Shown here piece after piece: positions 8,121 through 17,432 of a stretch of DNA of 64,000 nt. The DNA lies in NCBI RefSeq assembly GCF_014648415.1, contig NZ_BMRB01000002.1:145260-209259 (forward strand), read 5' to 3'. Origin of the DNA: Actinokineospora fastidiosa. Lineage in GTDB: Bacteria > Actinomycetota > Actinomycetes > Mycobacteriales > Pseudonocardiaceae. The position numbers and the translations under genes are program-made. The notes below the pieces were generated by a model that was not told where the DNA came from, made no database searches, and saw nothing but the letters and a program-made list of their open reading frames with translations. The first letter of the stretch is position 1. Every line of letters begins with the position of its first letter.

Positions 8121-9317
8121 GTGCTGTCCGCAGCCTCCGCGGCCGTTGTCCGCGCCACGTTGCCCGTCGTCCGCGCCCACGCCGTCGACATCACCGCCCA
8201 CTTCTACCCGTCGATGTTCGCCGCCCACCCTGACCTTCTCCACCTGTTCAACCAGGGAAACCAGGCCGACGGCAGGCAGCGGGTTGCACTGGCGTCCGCG
8301 GTGGTCGCCTTCGCCGAGCACCTGCTGGGCGACGCGCCAGGCGGGGGCTTCGACATGGTCGCCGAGCGGATCGCGCACAAGCACGTGTCCCTGGGCATCC
8401 GGGCCGACCAGTACCCGGTCGTGGGACGCCACCTGCTGGCCTCGGTCGCCGCGGTCCTCGGCGACGCCGTCACCCCCGCCGTCGCCGCGGCGTGGGACGA
8501 GGTCTACTGGCTGCTCGCCTGCAGGCTCATCGCCGCCGAGGCCCGTCTCTACCAGCGGGCCGGAGTGGAGCCGACCGCCCTGTGGCGGCGCTGGCGGGTG
8601 GCCAAGCGCCTCGACGAGGCGGTCGACACCGTGTCGTTCACCCTGATTCCCGACAGGGACGACGCGATCCCCGACTTCACCCCGGGGCAGTACGTCTCCG
8701 TGGCGGTGGATCTGCCCGACGGCCGCCGCCAGCCCCGCCAGTACTCGCTGTCCCAGGGGCCCGGCCGCGGGTCGATGCGGATCACAGTGCGCCGGGTGCG
8801 CGGCACCGCCGCGACACCGGACGGCATGGTGTCCACCCACCTGCACAACCACCTGGCCGAGGACGACTCCCTGCTGGTCGGACCGCCCGCCGGGGAGACC
8901 ACGCTCGTCCCCGCCACATCCCCGGTGCTCCTGATCAGCGCGGGAATCGGCATCACCCCCATGGCGGCCATGCTCGACCACCTCGCCCGCACCCAGCCCA
9001 CGCGGCCGGTCGTCGCCGCCCACGCCGACCGCTCCCCCGCCCACCACGCCCTGCGCGCCGACTGCGCGCACGCCCTCGCGGGCCTGACCCACTCCGACTG
9101 CCTGACCTGGTACGAGTCCGGCCAGCACAACGACTCGCGCCCCGGCCGGATGGACCCCGGCATCCTTCCGCTGACCCCGGACACCACCGCCTACCTGTGC
9201 GGGCCGGTGCCGTTCATGCGGGATGTCCGATCGTCCCTGCTGCGCCGCGGACTCCCCGCCGAGCGCCTCCGCTACGAGGTGTTCGGGCCGGGGATGCTCG
9301 ACCAGCACACCGGCTGA
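8121..9317 (+). CDS. hmp: Flavohemoglobin, nitric oxide dioxygenase
   Basis: A 398-residue flavohemoglobin. The globin domain (1 to ~135) keeps the distal B10 tyrosine at Y29 (ITAHFYPSMF) and the proximal histidine at H88 (IAHKHVSLGI). A ferredoxin-reductase-type FAD domain follows, with RQYSLSQ around residue 200, and then an NAD(P)H domain with ISAGIGITPMAAMLD and the C-terminal CGPVPFM and YEVFGPG motifs. It converts nitric oxide plus oxygen to nitrate using NAD(P)H in the cytosol. The match to E. coli Hmp is collinear over the full length. It starts with GTG, preceded by AAGGAG. A DosR-type box upstream and the nearby nitrate reductase fit a role in clearing NO formed during nitrate respiration. 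Confidence 0.95.
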   Translation: MLSAASAAVVRATLPVVRAHAVDITAHFYPSMFAAHPDLLHLFNQGNQADGRQRVALASAVVAFAEHLLGDAPGGGFDMVAERIAHKHVSLGIRADQYPVVGRHLLASVAAVLGDAVTPAVAAAWDEVYWLLACRLIAAEARLYQRAGVEPTALWRRWRVAKRLDEAVDTVSFTLIPDRDDAIPDFTPGQYVSVAVDLPDGRRQPRQYSLSQGPGRGSMRITVRRVRGTAATPDGMVSTHLHNHLAEDDSLLVGPPAGETTLVPATSPVLLISAGIGITPMAAMLDHLARTQPTRPVVAAHADRSPAHHALRADCAHALAGLTHSDCLTWYESGQHNDSRPGRMDPGILPLTPDTTAYLCGPVPFMRDVRSSLLRRGLPAERLRYEVFGPGMLDQHTG

Positions 9318-9331
9318 CGGCTTCGGCGGGA

Positions 9332-10435
9332 TCAGCGCGCTCGCAGCGCAGCGCGGGTCTGGGCGGCGATCTCGATGTCCTCGCGGGCCGTGATGACCCA
9401 GGTCGTCACGGTCGCGTCCGGTGCGCTGATGCGGGCGTCCTCCGAGGTGCCGCGGTTGCGCTCGTCGTCGAGGGTGATTCCCAGGAAGCCGAGCCCGGCG
9501 GCGGTCTCCGCCCGCAGCGCGGCGTCGTGTTCGCCCCCGCCGCCGGTGAACACCAGCAGGTCGAGGCCGCCGAGGGACGCGGCCATGGCGGCGACGGCCT
9601 GGCGGAGGCGGTGCACGTACACCTCCAGCGCCAGGGCGGCGTGCGGGTCGCCCGCGGCGGCGGCGCGGCGCACGTCACGCATGTCGCCGCCGTGGCCGCT
9701 GAGCCCCGCGAGCCCGGAGGCGTGCTCCAGCCCGTCGGCCAGGTCGTCGAGGGTGAGCCGGTCGCCGTGCAGCAGCCACAGCAGCAGGCCGGGATCGACG
9801 TCGCCGCTGCGGGTGGCCATCACCAGCCCCGCCAAGGGGGTGAACCCCATGGTGGTGTCCACCGAGCGCCCGCCTGCGACCGCCGCGACGGACGCCCCCG
9901 CTCCCAGGTGGCAGACGACCACCCGGGCCCGCTCCACGGCCAGTCCCGCGAGCCCGGTCGCCCGCCGCGACGCGTAGGCGTGGGAGAGGCCGTGGAACCC
10001 GTATCGGCGCAGGCCCCATCGACGGCGCCACGCGGCGGGCAGGGCGTAGGTCGCCGCCGAGGGCGGCATCGTGGCGTGGAACGCCGTGTCGAAGCACGCC
10101 ACCTGCGGCACGTCGGGCAGCAGGGCCGTGGCGGCGTCGATCCCGGCCAGCGCGCGGGGTTGGTGCAGGGGCGCCAGCTCGCTCAGCCGCTCGATCGCCG
10201 CGCGCGTCTCGGCGTCGAGGCGGACGGGACCGGTGAACTCCGGGCCGCCGTGCACGACCCGGTGCCCGACGGCGTGGACCTTCGGCGCGTCGGCCAGGAA
10301 GTCCGCGATCGGCGCGGTCTCGTCCTGACCTGTCCACCGCTGGATGTCGTGGCTCGCCAGGACGGTGTCATCGGCATCGAGGACGCGCAGCTTGAGGCTC
10401 GACGAGCCCGCGTTGACCACGAGCACGGCGGACAT
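9332..10435 (-). CDS. ackA: Acetate kinase
   Basis: A 367-residue acetate kinase of the ASKHA fold. The N-terminal NAGSSSLK (8-15), the central RYGFHGLSHAY signature and the VVCHLGAGASVAAV phosphate loop are all present. It makes ATP and acetate from acetyl-phosphate and ADP in the cytosol. Its ATG overlaps the phosphoketolase TGA by one base (TGATG), so the two proteins should be made in step: phosphoketolase supplies acetyl-phosphate and this enzyme harvests it. There is no phosphotransacetylase in the window. A degenerate miniature copy of this gene lies at 42493-42769. Confidence 0.95.
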   Translation of the reverse strand: MSAVLVVNAGSSSLKLRVLDADDTVLASHDIQRWTGQDETAPIADFLADAPKVHAVGHRVVHGGPEFTGPVRLDAETRAAIERLSELAPLHQPRALAGIDAATALLPDVPQVACFDTAFHATMPPSAATYALPAAWRRRWGLRRYGFHGLSHAYASRRATGLAGLAVERARVVVCHLGAGASVAAVAGGRSVDTTMGFTPLAGLVMATRSGDVDPGLLLWLLHGDRLTLDDLADGLEHASGLAGLSGHGGDMRDVRRAAAAGDPHAALALEVYVHRLRQAVAAMAASLGGLDLLVFTGGGGEHDAALRAETAAGLGFLGITLDDERNRGTSEDARISAPDATVTTWVITAREDIEIAAQTRAALRAR

Positions 10436-12798
10436 CAGAACTGCCACGTCCAGCCGCGCACCTCGGGCAGGTCCTCACCGTGCTCGCGGATCCAGGCGTG
10501 GTGGCGGGCGCGCTGGTCCTGCATGTGCTGACGCAGCCGCGCCGCCCTCGGCCCCAGCCCGGGCACCCGGTCGATGACGTCGATGACGAGGCGGTAGCGG
10601 TCCATGTCGTTGAGCACGAGCATGTCGAACGGCGTGGTCGTGGTGCCCTCCTCCTTGTAGCCGCGGACGTGGAGGTTGGCGTGGTTCGTGCGGCGGTAGG
10701 TCAGCCGGTGGATCAGCCACGGATAGCCGTGGTAGGCGAAGATGACCGGCCGGTCGCGGGTGAACAGCGCGTCGAACTCGCGGTCGGGCATGCCGTGCGG
10801 GTGCTCGGTGTCCGGTTGCATGCGCATCAGGTCGACGACGTTGACCACGCGGATCCGCAGCCCGGGCAGGTGCTCGCGCAGGAGCGCGGTGGCGGCGAGC
10901 ACCTCCATGGTGGGCGCGTCGCCCGCGCAGGCGAGCACCACGTCCGGTTCCACGTCGCCGTCGTCCGTGCTCGCCCACTCCCAGATGCCCGCGCCCCTGG
11001 CGCAGTGCAGGACCGCGTCCTCGATGCCGAGCCAGTCGGGTGTCTCGTTCTTCGCCGCGACGACGACGTTGATCGCGTCGCGGCTGCGCAGGCAGCTGTC
11101 GGCGACGGTGAGGAGGGTGTTCGTGTCCGGCGGGAGGTAGACCCGGACGACCTCGGCCTTCTTGTTCATCACGTGGTCGATGAAGCCGGGGTCCTGGTGG
11201 GAGAAGCCGTTGTGGTCCTGCCGCCAGACGTGCGAGCTGAGCAGGTAGTTCAGCGAGGCGACGGGTCGGCGCCACACGAGCTTCTGGTGGGTCTTGAGCC
11301 ACTTCGCGTGCTGGTTGAACATCGAGTCGACGATGTGGATGAACGCCTCGTAGCAGTTGAAGAGCCCGTGCCTGCCGGTGAGCAGGTAGCCCTCCAGGAA
11401 CCCCTGGCACAGGTGCTCGGACAGCACCTCGACGACCCGCCCCTGGCGGCCGAGGTGCTCATCGACGGGCAGCGTCTCTGCCTGCCACTGCTTGTCGCTG
11501 GCCTCATACACCGCGTCGAGCCGGTTGGAGGCCGTCTCGTCCGGTCCGAAGAGCCGGAAGTTGCGCGCGTCGGCGTTGGCGACCATCACGTCACGCAGCA
11601 GGCGGCCCAACGCCCTCGTCGGCTCCGAGGTGGTGGCGCCGGGCTTGGCGACCTCCACGGCGTGGGCGCGGATGTCGGGGATGTGCAGGTCGCGCAGCAG
11701 CAGGCCGCCGTTGGCGTGCGGGGTGGACCCCATGCGCCGAGGGCCGTCGGGGACCAGTGCCGACAGCTCGGGGCGCGGCGCGCCGCGCTCGTCGAACAGT
11801 TCCTCCGGGCGGTACCCGCGCAGCCAGGACTCCAGCAGCCGCAGGTGGTCGGGATTGTCGCGGACGCCGGCGAGCGGGACCTGGTGGGAGCGCCAGGTGC
11901 CCTCGACCGCCACGCCGTCCACGGTCGCGGGTCCGGTCCAGCCCTTCGGGCTGCGCAGCACGATCATCGGCCAGCGCGGGCGGGCACCGTCCTGCCCCGC
12001 GCGTGCTTCGTGCTGGATGCGCTGGATGTCGTCGATCACCTGGTCGAGCACTTCGGCCATGCGGGCGTGCATCGCGGTCGGGTCCTCCCCCTCGACGTAG
12101 CGGGGGTCGTAGCCGTAGCCGCGCAGCAGCGCGTCCAGCTCCTCGTGCGGGATACGGGCCAGGACGGCGGGATTGGCGATCTTGTAGCCGTTCAGGTGCA
12201 GGATCGGCAGCACGGTGCCGTCGCTGGCCGGATCGAGGAACTTGTTCGCGTGCCAGCTGGCGGCCAGCGGTCCGGTCTCGGCCTCGCCGTCGCCGACCAC
12301 GCAGGCCACCAGCAGGTCCGGGTTGTCGAACGCGGCCCCGAAGGCGTGCGCCAGGGAGTAGCCGAGCTCGCCGCCCTCGTGAATTGAGCCGGGCACCTCC
12401 GGCGCGACGTGGCTGGGCACCCCGCCGGGGAAGGAGAACTGGCGGAACAGCCGCCGCATCCCGGACGCGTCCCTGGGCACGTCCGGGTAGGTCTCGCTGT
12501 AGGAGCCCTCGAGCCAGGTGTTGGCCAGCAGCGCGGGCCCGCCGTGGCCGGGTCCGGTCACGAACAGCACATCCAGCTCCCGGGCCTTGATCACCCGATT
12601 GAGGTGGGCGTAGACGAAGTTCAGCCCGGGTGTGGTCCCCCAGTGCCCGAGCAGTCGGGGTTTGATGTGCTCAGGGGCCAGAGGCTGGGTCAGCAGAGGG
12701 TTGTCCAGCAGGTAGATCTGCCCTGCCGAGAGGTAGTTCGCGGCCCGCCAGTAGGCGTCCACCAAGGACAGATCCGCCTGCCCGACTGCTTGCGACAC
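10435..12798 (-). CDS. xfp: Xylulose-5-phosphate/fructose-6-phosphate phosphoketolase
   Basis: A 787-residue thiamine-diphosphate enzyme of normal family length. The N-terminal XFP domain shows [19 protein letters not shown] (17-35), GPGHGG at 82-87 and the TPP motif [18 protein letters not shown] from residue 169; the C-terminal XFP_C domain ends [14 protein letters not shown]. It cleaves xylulose-5-P or fructose-6-P with phosphate to acetyl-phosphate plus glyceraldehyde-3-P or erythrose-4-P. The GTG start has GAGGAG seven bases upstream. It follows the BON gene by 100 bp and is coupled to ackA. With ackA it forms a short fermentative route yielding ATP without oxygen. A 97-residue derivative of this gene is at 28888-29181. 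Confidence 0.95.
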   Translation of the reverse strand: MSQAVGQADLSLVDAYWRAANYLSAGQIYLLDNPLLTQPLAPEHIKPRLLGHWGTTPGLNFVYAHLNRVIKARELDVLFVTGPGHGGPALLANTWLEGSYSETYPDVPRDASGMRRLFRQFSFPGGVPSHVAPEVPGSIHEGGELGYSLAHAFGAAFDNPDLLVACVVGDGEAETGPLAASWHANKFLDPASDGTVLPILHLNGYKIANPAVLARIPHEELDALLRGYGYDPRYVEGEDPTAMHARMAEVLDQVIDDIQRIQHEARAGQDGARPRWPMIVLRSPKGWTGPATVDGVAVEGTWRSHQVPLAGVRDNPDHLRLLESWLRGYRPEELFDERGAPRPELSALVPDGPRRMGSTPHANGGLLLRDLHIPDIRAHAVEVAKPGATTSEPTRALGRLLRDVMVANADARNFRLFGPDETASNRLDAVYEASDKQWQAETLPVDEHLGRQGRVVEVLSEHLCQGFLEGYLLTGRHGLFNCYEAFIHIVDSMFNQHAKWLKTHQKLVWRRPVASLNYLLSSHVWRQDHNGFSHQDPGFIDHVMNKKAEVVRVYLPPDTNTLLTVADSCLRSRDAINVVVAAKNETPDWLGIEDAVLHCARGAGIWEWASTDDGDVEPDVVLACAGDAPTMEVLAATALLREHLPGLRIRVVNVVDLMRMQPDTEHPHGMPDREFDALFTRDRPVIFAYHGYPWLIHRLTYRRTNHANLHVRGYKEEGTTTTPFDMLVLNDMDRYRLVIDVIDRVPGLGPRAARLRQHMQDQRARHHAWIREHGEDLPEVRGWTWQF

Positions 12799-12898
12799 CG
12801 TCGTTCTCCTCACTCGTCGGGGCGTACTGATCTCCCTTTCACCTACCCAATCCCGAGTTGGGCAAGCGTGCAACCTGATGCGCTCTGATCCCACGGCT

Positions 12899-13195
12899 TC
12901 ACTCACGGAGGCGGTGCCAGGGGCTGAGGCGCGGGCTGTCGTCGTAGTGGAAGCCGATGCGGTCGCGCACCTCGTGCGGGGCGAGGACGCGGCGGAGCCG
13001 GTCGCCGACCGCACGGGCCTCGCTGCTCCACTGGACGCGGCCGAGGAGCAGGATCGCGCCGTCCTGGCTGGCGGCGCGGACGTGTGTCGTGTCGATGTCG
13101 GGGACCGCGCGCAACGCGGCTTCGGCGAGGGCGAGCGGGTCGGGGGCGTCCGGCGGCGTCCTCGGCATCGGGACGCGGGTGACAGTCGTGGTCAT
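12899..13195 (-). CDS. Small BON-domain protein
   Basis: A 98-residue protein, probably cytosolic as no signal peptide is visible. After a proline-rich leader of ~20 residues, residues ~22-75 form a BON-like alpha/beta unit ([18 protein letters not shown], then [20 protein letters not shown]). BON domains are thought to bind phospholipids or small ligands. Its role is unknown, but it is placed between DUF1918 and phosphoketolase and related BON domains are fused to the CBS proteins of this window, which suggests a common function in this regulon. It starts 18 bp after the DUF1918 gene ends. Confidence 0.65.
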   Translation of the reverse strand: MTTTVTRVPMPRTPPDAPDPLALAEAALRAVPDIDTTHVRAASQDGAILLLGRVQWSSEARAVGDRLRRVLAPHEVRDRIGFHYDDSPRLSPWHRLRE

Positions 13196-13213
13196 GGCGG
13201 GGTCCAGGGGTTC

Positions 13214-13474
13214 CTATCCGCGGGTGCGGATCGCGTGCTGCAGGCGCGCGGCGCGGCGTTGGGCCGCTTCGTCGCGTTCGTGGAGTTCGGCGCTGGTGAG
13301 GATGTGGGCGTCGGGTCCGGGGAAGACCAGGGCGCGGCGCTCGGTGTCGGTCCAGCGGACGAGGTAGGGCGGGGTTCCGTCGGGGTGGGCGACCTCCTCG
13401 ATGTGGCCGCGGCGGGCCTCGCGGTGGTCGTCGGCTCGTTCGACGACGAGCCAGTCGCCGGGGTGGGCGCGCAT
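13214..13474 (-). CDS. DUF1918 domain protein
   Basis: An 86-residue protein whose first ~60 residues match DUF1918: MRAHPGDWLVVE at the start, then GHIEEVAHPDGTPPYLVRW and a VFPGPDAHI strand, a small SH3-like barrel. The C-terminal ~25 residues are a charged helix. Family function is unknown. AGGGAG precedes the ATG. It is 17 bp downstream of the USP gene and 18 bp upstream of the BON gene, so it is internal to the USP-DUF1918-BON-xfp-ackA operon. Confidence 0.85.
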   Translation of the reverse strand: MRAHPGDWLVVERADDHREARRGHIEEVAHPDGTPPYLVRWTDTERRALVFPGPDAHILTSAELHERDEAAQRRAARLQHAIRTRG

Positions 13475-13491
13475 GGCGGGCTCCCTGGGGG

Positions 13492-13935
13492 TCAGAACAG
13501 CGGACCGGGCGTGAGCGCGGTCGCTTCGGCGGTGGTGGGGGCGGGCGCCAGGGCGTCGGGGATGAGCACGACGGGCACCCGGGCGTGGCGGACGCAGTAG
13601 GCGGCGACGGAGCCGAGGAGGGCGGACAGGACCGCGTTCGCGCCGTGGCTGCCGAGCACGAGCATCGCCGCGCCGTCGGCGGCGGCGAGCAGGGCGTCGC
13701 CGATCGTCCCGGTCAGGACCCGGTGCTCCACCGGAACGTCCGGGTGGCGGGCGGCGGCCGCGGTGACCTCGGCGGCGATCGCCCCGGCCGCGGCGGCGCC
13801 GCGGGGACGGACGGTGACGGCCAGGACGCGGCAGCCGCGCCGCCGCCCCTCGGTGATGGCCCACTCCAGCGCGGCGAAGGACAGGTCGGAGCCGTCGGCT
13901 CCGACGACGATCACGCCGGTCGGTGCTGTGTCCAC
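13492..13935 (-). CDS. Universal stress protein, single domain
   Basis: A 147-residue USP. VIVVGADGSDLSFAALEWA marks the first strand and its nucleotide-contacting Asp. The ATP-binding loop G-x2-G-x9-G-S is intact in GSHGANAVLSALLGS near the C-terminus. It is probably an ATP-binding dimer in the cytosol. The GTG start at 13935 has AAGGAG six bases upstream, which is why I prefer it to longer alternatives. It is the first gene of the operon leading to phosphoketolase and acetate kinase, and a DosR-type box lies 82 bp upstream. Confidence 0.88.
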   Translation of the reverse strand: MDTAPTGVIVVGADGSDLSFAALEWAITEGRRRGCRVLAVTVRPRGAAAAGAIAAEVTAAAARHPDVPVEHRVLTGTIGDALLAAADGAAMLVLGSHGANAVLSALLGSVAAYCVRHARVPVVLIPDALAPAPTTAEATALTPGPLF

Positions 13936-14016
13936 GATGTGCTCCTTCACTTGTCGATGACTCGATGGTGGCCGGGCGGCCCGATGTCCGACACACACGA
14001 CGGTCCTCACCCGTGT

Positions 14017-14030
14017 GGGACCTAGGCCCC
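14017..14030. promoter_or_regulatory. Predicted DosR/DevR-type box
   Basis: GGGACCTAGGCCCC fits GGGAC-N4-GTCCC with one mismatch. It lies 82 bp upstream of the single-domain USP start and so would control the USP-DUF1918-BON-xfp-ackA operon. Confidence 0.5.
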
Positions 14031-14046
14031 TCGGTGGGTCGTGGGC

Positions 14047-14889
14047 TCAGGACGGTCGCACGACGGCGACCGGGCAGGGGGCGTGGTGCAGGACGGCCTG
14101 GCTGGTCGAGCCCAAGCCCATCGCCGTGAACTCGCCGGTCCCCCGGGTGCCCACCACGACCAGCGCGGCGCCCTCCGCGTGCTCGACGAGAGCACGCACC
14201 GGACGGTCGCACCGGACGACCCGCTCGACGGCGACCAGCGGGTACCTCGGCGTCCACGGGGCGATCCAGTCGTCGAGCAGCCGGGCGGCGGCGGCACCCG
14301 CGGCAGTGCGGTCGGCGTCGGGCAGTGCGCGCCACCGGCCCGAGAGCATGACCTCCGACCAGGTGTGGACCGCGACCAGCCGGGCGCCGCGCAGCGCGGC
14401 GGCGCCGAACGCGTAGGCGATCGCCGCCTCGCTCGCGGGGGTGCCGTCGACCCCCACGACCACCGGCCCGTCCTCCGCGCTCGTTCCGCGCACCACGACG
14501 ACCGGGCACGCCGCATGCGCGGCGAGGGCGACCGCGACCGAGCCGACCAGGGCCCGGTGGAACCCGCCCAGGCCGCGGTGGCCGATGACGAGCGAGTGGG
14601 CGCGCGCCGACTCACCGACCAGCGCCGGGACGGCGGACCCGATCAGCACCTGGTGGTCGACGACGACGTCCTCGACCGCGGCCGACGCCGTGCGCAGGGC
14701 CTGTTCCCCGAAAGCGGTCAGTTCCGCGACCCACCGGCGTTCGTCGGCAGGCGCGAGGAGCGGGGGCAGCGCGCAGGCGTGGACCAAGCGCAGCGGGAGG
14801 GCGCGGCGGCGGGCCTCGGCCGCGGCCCAGGCGACCGCCGCCAGCGCCGAGTCCGAGCCGTCGACCCCGACGACGATGGGGGCGGTCAT
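14047..14889 (-). CDS. Tandem universal stress protein
   Basis: A 280-residue protein of two USP domains, residues ~3-140 and ~150-278. Both carry an intact ATP loop: GHRGLGGFHRALVGS in the first and GTRGTGEFTAMGLGS in the second. The architecture matches the tandem-domain USPs of the mycobacterial DosR regulon such as Rv1996/Rv2623, whose ATP binding influences growth arrest. The start ATG overlaps the stop of the upstream CBS-BON gene by 4 bases, so the two are coupled. A second tandem USP is at 21089-21949. Confidence 0.9.
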   Translation of the reverse strand: MTAPIVVGVDGSDSALAAVAWAAAEARRRALPLRLVHACALPPLLAPADERRWVAELTAFGEQALRTASAAVEDVVVDHQVLIGSAVPALVGESARAHSLVIGHRGLGGFHRALVGSVAVALAAHAACPVVVVRGTSAEDGPVVVGVDGTPASEAAIAYAFGAAALRGARLVAVHTWSEVMLSGRWRALPDADRTAAGAAAARLLDDWIAPWTPRYPLVAVERVVRCDRPVRALVEHAEGAALVVVGTRGTGEFTAMGLGSTSQAVLHHAPCPVAVVRPS

Positions 14890-15596
14890 GGCCGGGGCTC
14901 GTGGCGGATGTCGACGACCATCGCCTCGGGGATGGTCACGCCGGTGTCGTCCCAGGACCAGCCGAGTCGGTTGTGGACCGAGACGACGCCGTCGACGCGT
15001 TCGGACAGCGCGGCGGCGATCGGCACCCAGCTGCGCCGCTCGACGGTGCCGTCGAGGGTCACCTGGCCGTCGTGCACGGTGACCCCGACCCGGTCGGCCG
15101 GGGTGTCCAGCGAGCGCTCGAACACCTCGTGCCGGATCTCCTCGGCGATCGCGTCGTCGCCGCGCAGGAAGACGCCGAGCAGGTCCGAGCGGCTGACCAC
15201 GCCCGTCAGCACGCCGTCGGCGGTGACGACCGGCAGCCGCTTGACGCGGTGCTCGGACATCAGTCGCGCGGCGGTGGTGACCGGGGTGTGCTCGGTGGTG
15301 GTCACCGCGGGACTGCTCATCAGCTCGGCGGCCACGGTTCCCGCGGCACGGGTCTTGTCGGCGTGCCTGCGCAGCAGCGCGCGCAGCGAGTGCGGCGCGC
15401 CGTCGGCGCGGGCGCTCTCCTTGGCCAGCAGGTCCGCTTCGGACACCACGCCGACGACCCCGCCGCTCGCGTCGGTCACGGGCAGGGCGCTGACGGAGTG
15501 CTCGGTCATCAGCCGGACCAGTTCGGCGAAACCGGTGTCCGGCCGGGCGGTGACCACCGTGCGGGTCATCACATCGGCGACGGTGCGCTTGTGCAT
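14886..15596 (-). CDS. CBS-domain pair protein with BON domain
   Basis: A 236-residue protein with two CBS repeats (~1-60 beginning MHKRTVADVMTRTVVTARPD, and ~88-150) separated by a longer linker than in the paralogue at 5477-6064, and a BON domain at ~165-225 (VTVHDGQVTLDGTVERRS). It is presumably a cytosolic nucleotide-sensing protein; the ligand is unknown. GAGGAGG is well placed before the ATG. It overlaps the tandem USP gene by 4 bases and is divergent from an Acg-family gene; a DosR-type half box lies between them. Confidence 0.87.
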   Translation of the reverse strand: MHKRTVADVMTRTVVTARPDTGFAELVRLMTEHSVSALPVTDASGGVVGVVSEADLLAKESARADGAPHSLRALLRRHADKTRAAGTVAAELMSSPAVTTTEHTPVTTAARLMSEHRVKRLPVVTADGVLTGVVSRSDLLGVFLRGDDAIAEEIRHEVFERSLDTPADRVGVTVHDGQVTLDGTVERRSWVPIAAALSERVDGVVSVHNRLGWSWDDTGVTIPEAMVVDIRHEPRP

Positions 15597-15654
15597 CTCG
15601 ACCTCCTCAAGACGTTGTGCGACCAGTGAATCCGCGCCGCCGTCCCGGTCGCAG

Positions 15655-15668
15655 GAAGCCAAGGTCCC
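15655..15668. promoter_or_regulatory. Predicted DosR/DevR-type box, one strong half
   Basis: GAAGCCAAGGTCCC has a perfect right half GTCCC with the CAAG spacer also seen before hmp, but a degenerate left half. It is 59 bp from the CBS-BON start and 80 bp from the divergent Acg gene. Confidence 0.4.
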
Positions 15669-15747
15669 GCATCGGCACCCTCTTTGGACTCTCCACCGAG
15701 CACGGCGCGGCGGCGATGGTTGAGGCATCGAGAGGGAAGGAGGCGCC

Positions 15748-16755
15748 ATGACCGCCGCGAAACCCGACCACGGCACAGTGCGCGCCGTGCTCGCCTTGGC
15801 CGGACGGGCGCCGTCGGTGCACAACACCCAGCCGTGGCGCTGGGTCGTCGGCGCGGAGTCGGTGCACCTGATGGCCGACTGGGACCGGTGGCTGCGCGCC
15901 ACCGACCCGGACGGGCGGGACCTGCTGGTCAGCTGTGGAGCCGCGCTGCACCACCTGCGGACCGCGTTCGCGGGCATGGGCTTCGCCACCCGCGTGCACC
16001 GGTTGCCCAACCCCGCCGACCCGGTCCACCTGGCCGCCGTGGAACCGCGCGCCGCGACCGCGTCCGACGAGCAGGTCGCGCTTTCCGCGGCGATCGGCAA
16101 GCGGCGCACCGACCGCCGCCGGTTCTCGTCGTGGCCGGTTCCCGCTGCCCATCTCGACCTGTTCGCGGCCAGGGCGGCCGAGGAGGGCGTGCTCGCCGTC
16201 CCGATCGCGGGCGCCCGGGAGCGAGGCAGGCTGGCGTCGGCGTTCACGCGGGCCGCGGCGCACCAGGAGCGCGTCGAGGGCTACGGCACCGAGCTGGGGC
16301 TGTGGTCCGGGCGCGGCCGCACCGCCGCCGACGGCGTCCCCAGGACCGCGGCGCCGAGCAGGCCGATGGCGCACGACGGCCTTCCCATGCGCGCCTTCAG
16401 CGCGGGCTCCCTGACCGCGTCCACCGCCAACGACCAGGAGGTCGACGCGGGCGCCCTGCTGGTGCTCGCCACCGCGGGCGACGACCCGCTCTCCCGGCTG
16501 CGCGCGGGCGAGGCGGCCAGCGCCGTGCTGCTGGAGGCCACCGGCCTCGGCCTGGCCACCTGCCCGCTGTCCCAGCCGCTCGAACTGCCCGAGACCCGGG
16601 CGGCGATCCGCGACGGTGTGCTCGACGGGGCCGCCGTCCCGCAGCTGGTCCTGCGGATCGGGTGGGCGCCCGCCGCGGCTCCCCCGCTGCCCTCGACCCC
16701 GCGCCGCCCGGTCGAGGACATCCTGTCCCGTCTGCCGGGCACCGGAACACCGTGA
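15748..16755 (+). CDS. Acg family FMN-binding nitroreductase-like protein
   Basis: A 335-residue protein of the Acg (Rv2032-like) family, a divergent nitroreductase fold in which two half-domains form one FMN site and a lid covers it. Hallmarks are RAPSVHNTQPWRW (residues ~19-31), GRDLLVSCGAALHHLRTAF and the C-terminal GEAASAVLLEATGLGLATCPLSQ. Acg proteins seem to bind or store flavin rather than reduce substrates, and are dormancy induced in mycobacteria. AAGGAGG precedes the ATG. It is followed closely by a DoxX-like gene. Paralogue of 23781-24797, with which it shares the HNTQPWRW form of the motif. Confidence 0.88.
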   Translation: MTAAKPDHGTVRAVLALAGRAPSVHNTQPWRWVVGAESVHLMADWDRWLRATDPDGRDLLVSCGAALHHLRTAFAGMGFATRVHRLPNPADPVHLAAVEPRAATASDEQVALSAAIGKRRTDRRRFSSWPVPAAHLDLFAARAAEEGVLAVPIAGARERGRLASAFTRAAAHQERVEGYGTELGLWSGRGRTAADGVPRTAAPSRPMAHDGLPMRAFSAGSLTASTANDQEVDAGALLVLATAGDDPLSRLRAGEAASAVLLEATGLGLATCPLSQPLELPETRAAIRDGVLDGAAVPQLVLRIGWAPAAAPPLPSTPRRPVEDILSRLPGTGTP

Positions 16756-16778
16756 TCACCGAACCGATGGAGGAAGAG

Positions 16779-17369
16779 ATGTCCCTGCACCACGCCGAAC
16801 GCCCCACCCGCCAGTCCGCGCGCCCCGCCCCCGCCGTCGGCGCCGGGTGGCCCCTGCCCGCCGCGCGGCTGCTCGCCACGATCCGGATCGCGATGGGCCT
16901 CGTCTTCGCCTGGGCGTTCCTCGACAAGTCCTTCGGCCTCGGCTACGCGACCCCGTCGGCGAACGCCTGGATCAACGGCGGCTCGCCGACCAAGGGTTTC
17001 CTCGGCGGCATCGACCGCGGCCCGCTCGGGGACATGTTCCGCTCCTGGGCCGGGCAGGCGTGGGCGGACTGGCTGTTCATGGCCGGGCTGCTCGGCATCG
17101 GGGTCGCCCTGCTGCTGGGCGTGGGCCTGCGCGTGGCCGCCGTGGCGGGCTCGGTGCAGATGGCGCTGATGTGGGCGGCGGAGTGGCCGCTGGCCCGCCA
17201 CACCGACGTGGGCGAGTTGACCCGCTCGACCAACCCGGTGCTCGACTACCACATCGTCTACGCCCTGGTGCTGGTCCTGCTCGCCGCCGCGTGCGCGGGT
17301 GACGTCTGGGGCATGGGCAGGCGCTGGGCCCGGCTGGACCTGGTCGACCGCAACCGCTGGCTGCGGTGA
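16779..17369 (+). CDS. DoxX-like membrane protein
   Basis: A 196-residue membrane protein with a ~30-residue cytosolic leader and four to five hydrophobic helices. The segment ATIRIAMGLVFAWAFLDKSF near residue 30 and a conserved central NGGSPTKGFL loop are typical of DoxX/thiosulfate-quinone oxidoreductase-type subunits in actinobacteria. A role in membrane redox or quinone chemistry is plausible but unproven. GGAGGAAG precedes the ATG. It starts 23 bp after the Acg gene and is followed by a strong hairpin, so it ends the operon. Confidence 0.75.
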   Translation: MSLHHAERPTRQSARPAPAVGAGWPLPAARLLATIRIAMGLVFAWAFLDKSFGLGYATPSANAWINGGSPTKGFLGGIDRGPLGDMFRSWAGQAWADWLFMAGLLGIGVALLLGVGLRVAAVAGSVQMALMWAAEWPLARHTDVGELTRSTNPVLDYHIVYALVLVLLAAACAGDVWGMGRRWARLDLVDRNRWLR

Positions 17370-17382
17370 CCCCGACCGAGAG

Positions 17383-17414
17383 GAAGCCCCGACCCGCGAG
17401 CGGGTCGGGGCTTC
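17383..17414. terminator. Hairpin terminator between convergent genes
   Basis: A perfect 14-bp stem GAAGCCCCGACCCG / CGGGTCGGGGCTTC with a 4-base loop, 13 bp after the DoxX-like stop and 18 bp from the end of the opposing gene. There is no T-tract, as is common in high-GC actinomycetes. It probably works in both directions. Confidence 0.8.
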
Positions 17415-17432
17415 GCGGCGCGCGATCCGCGG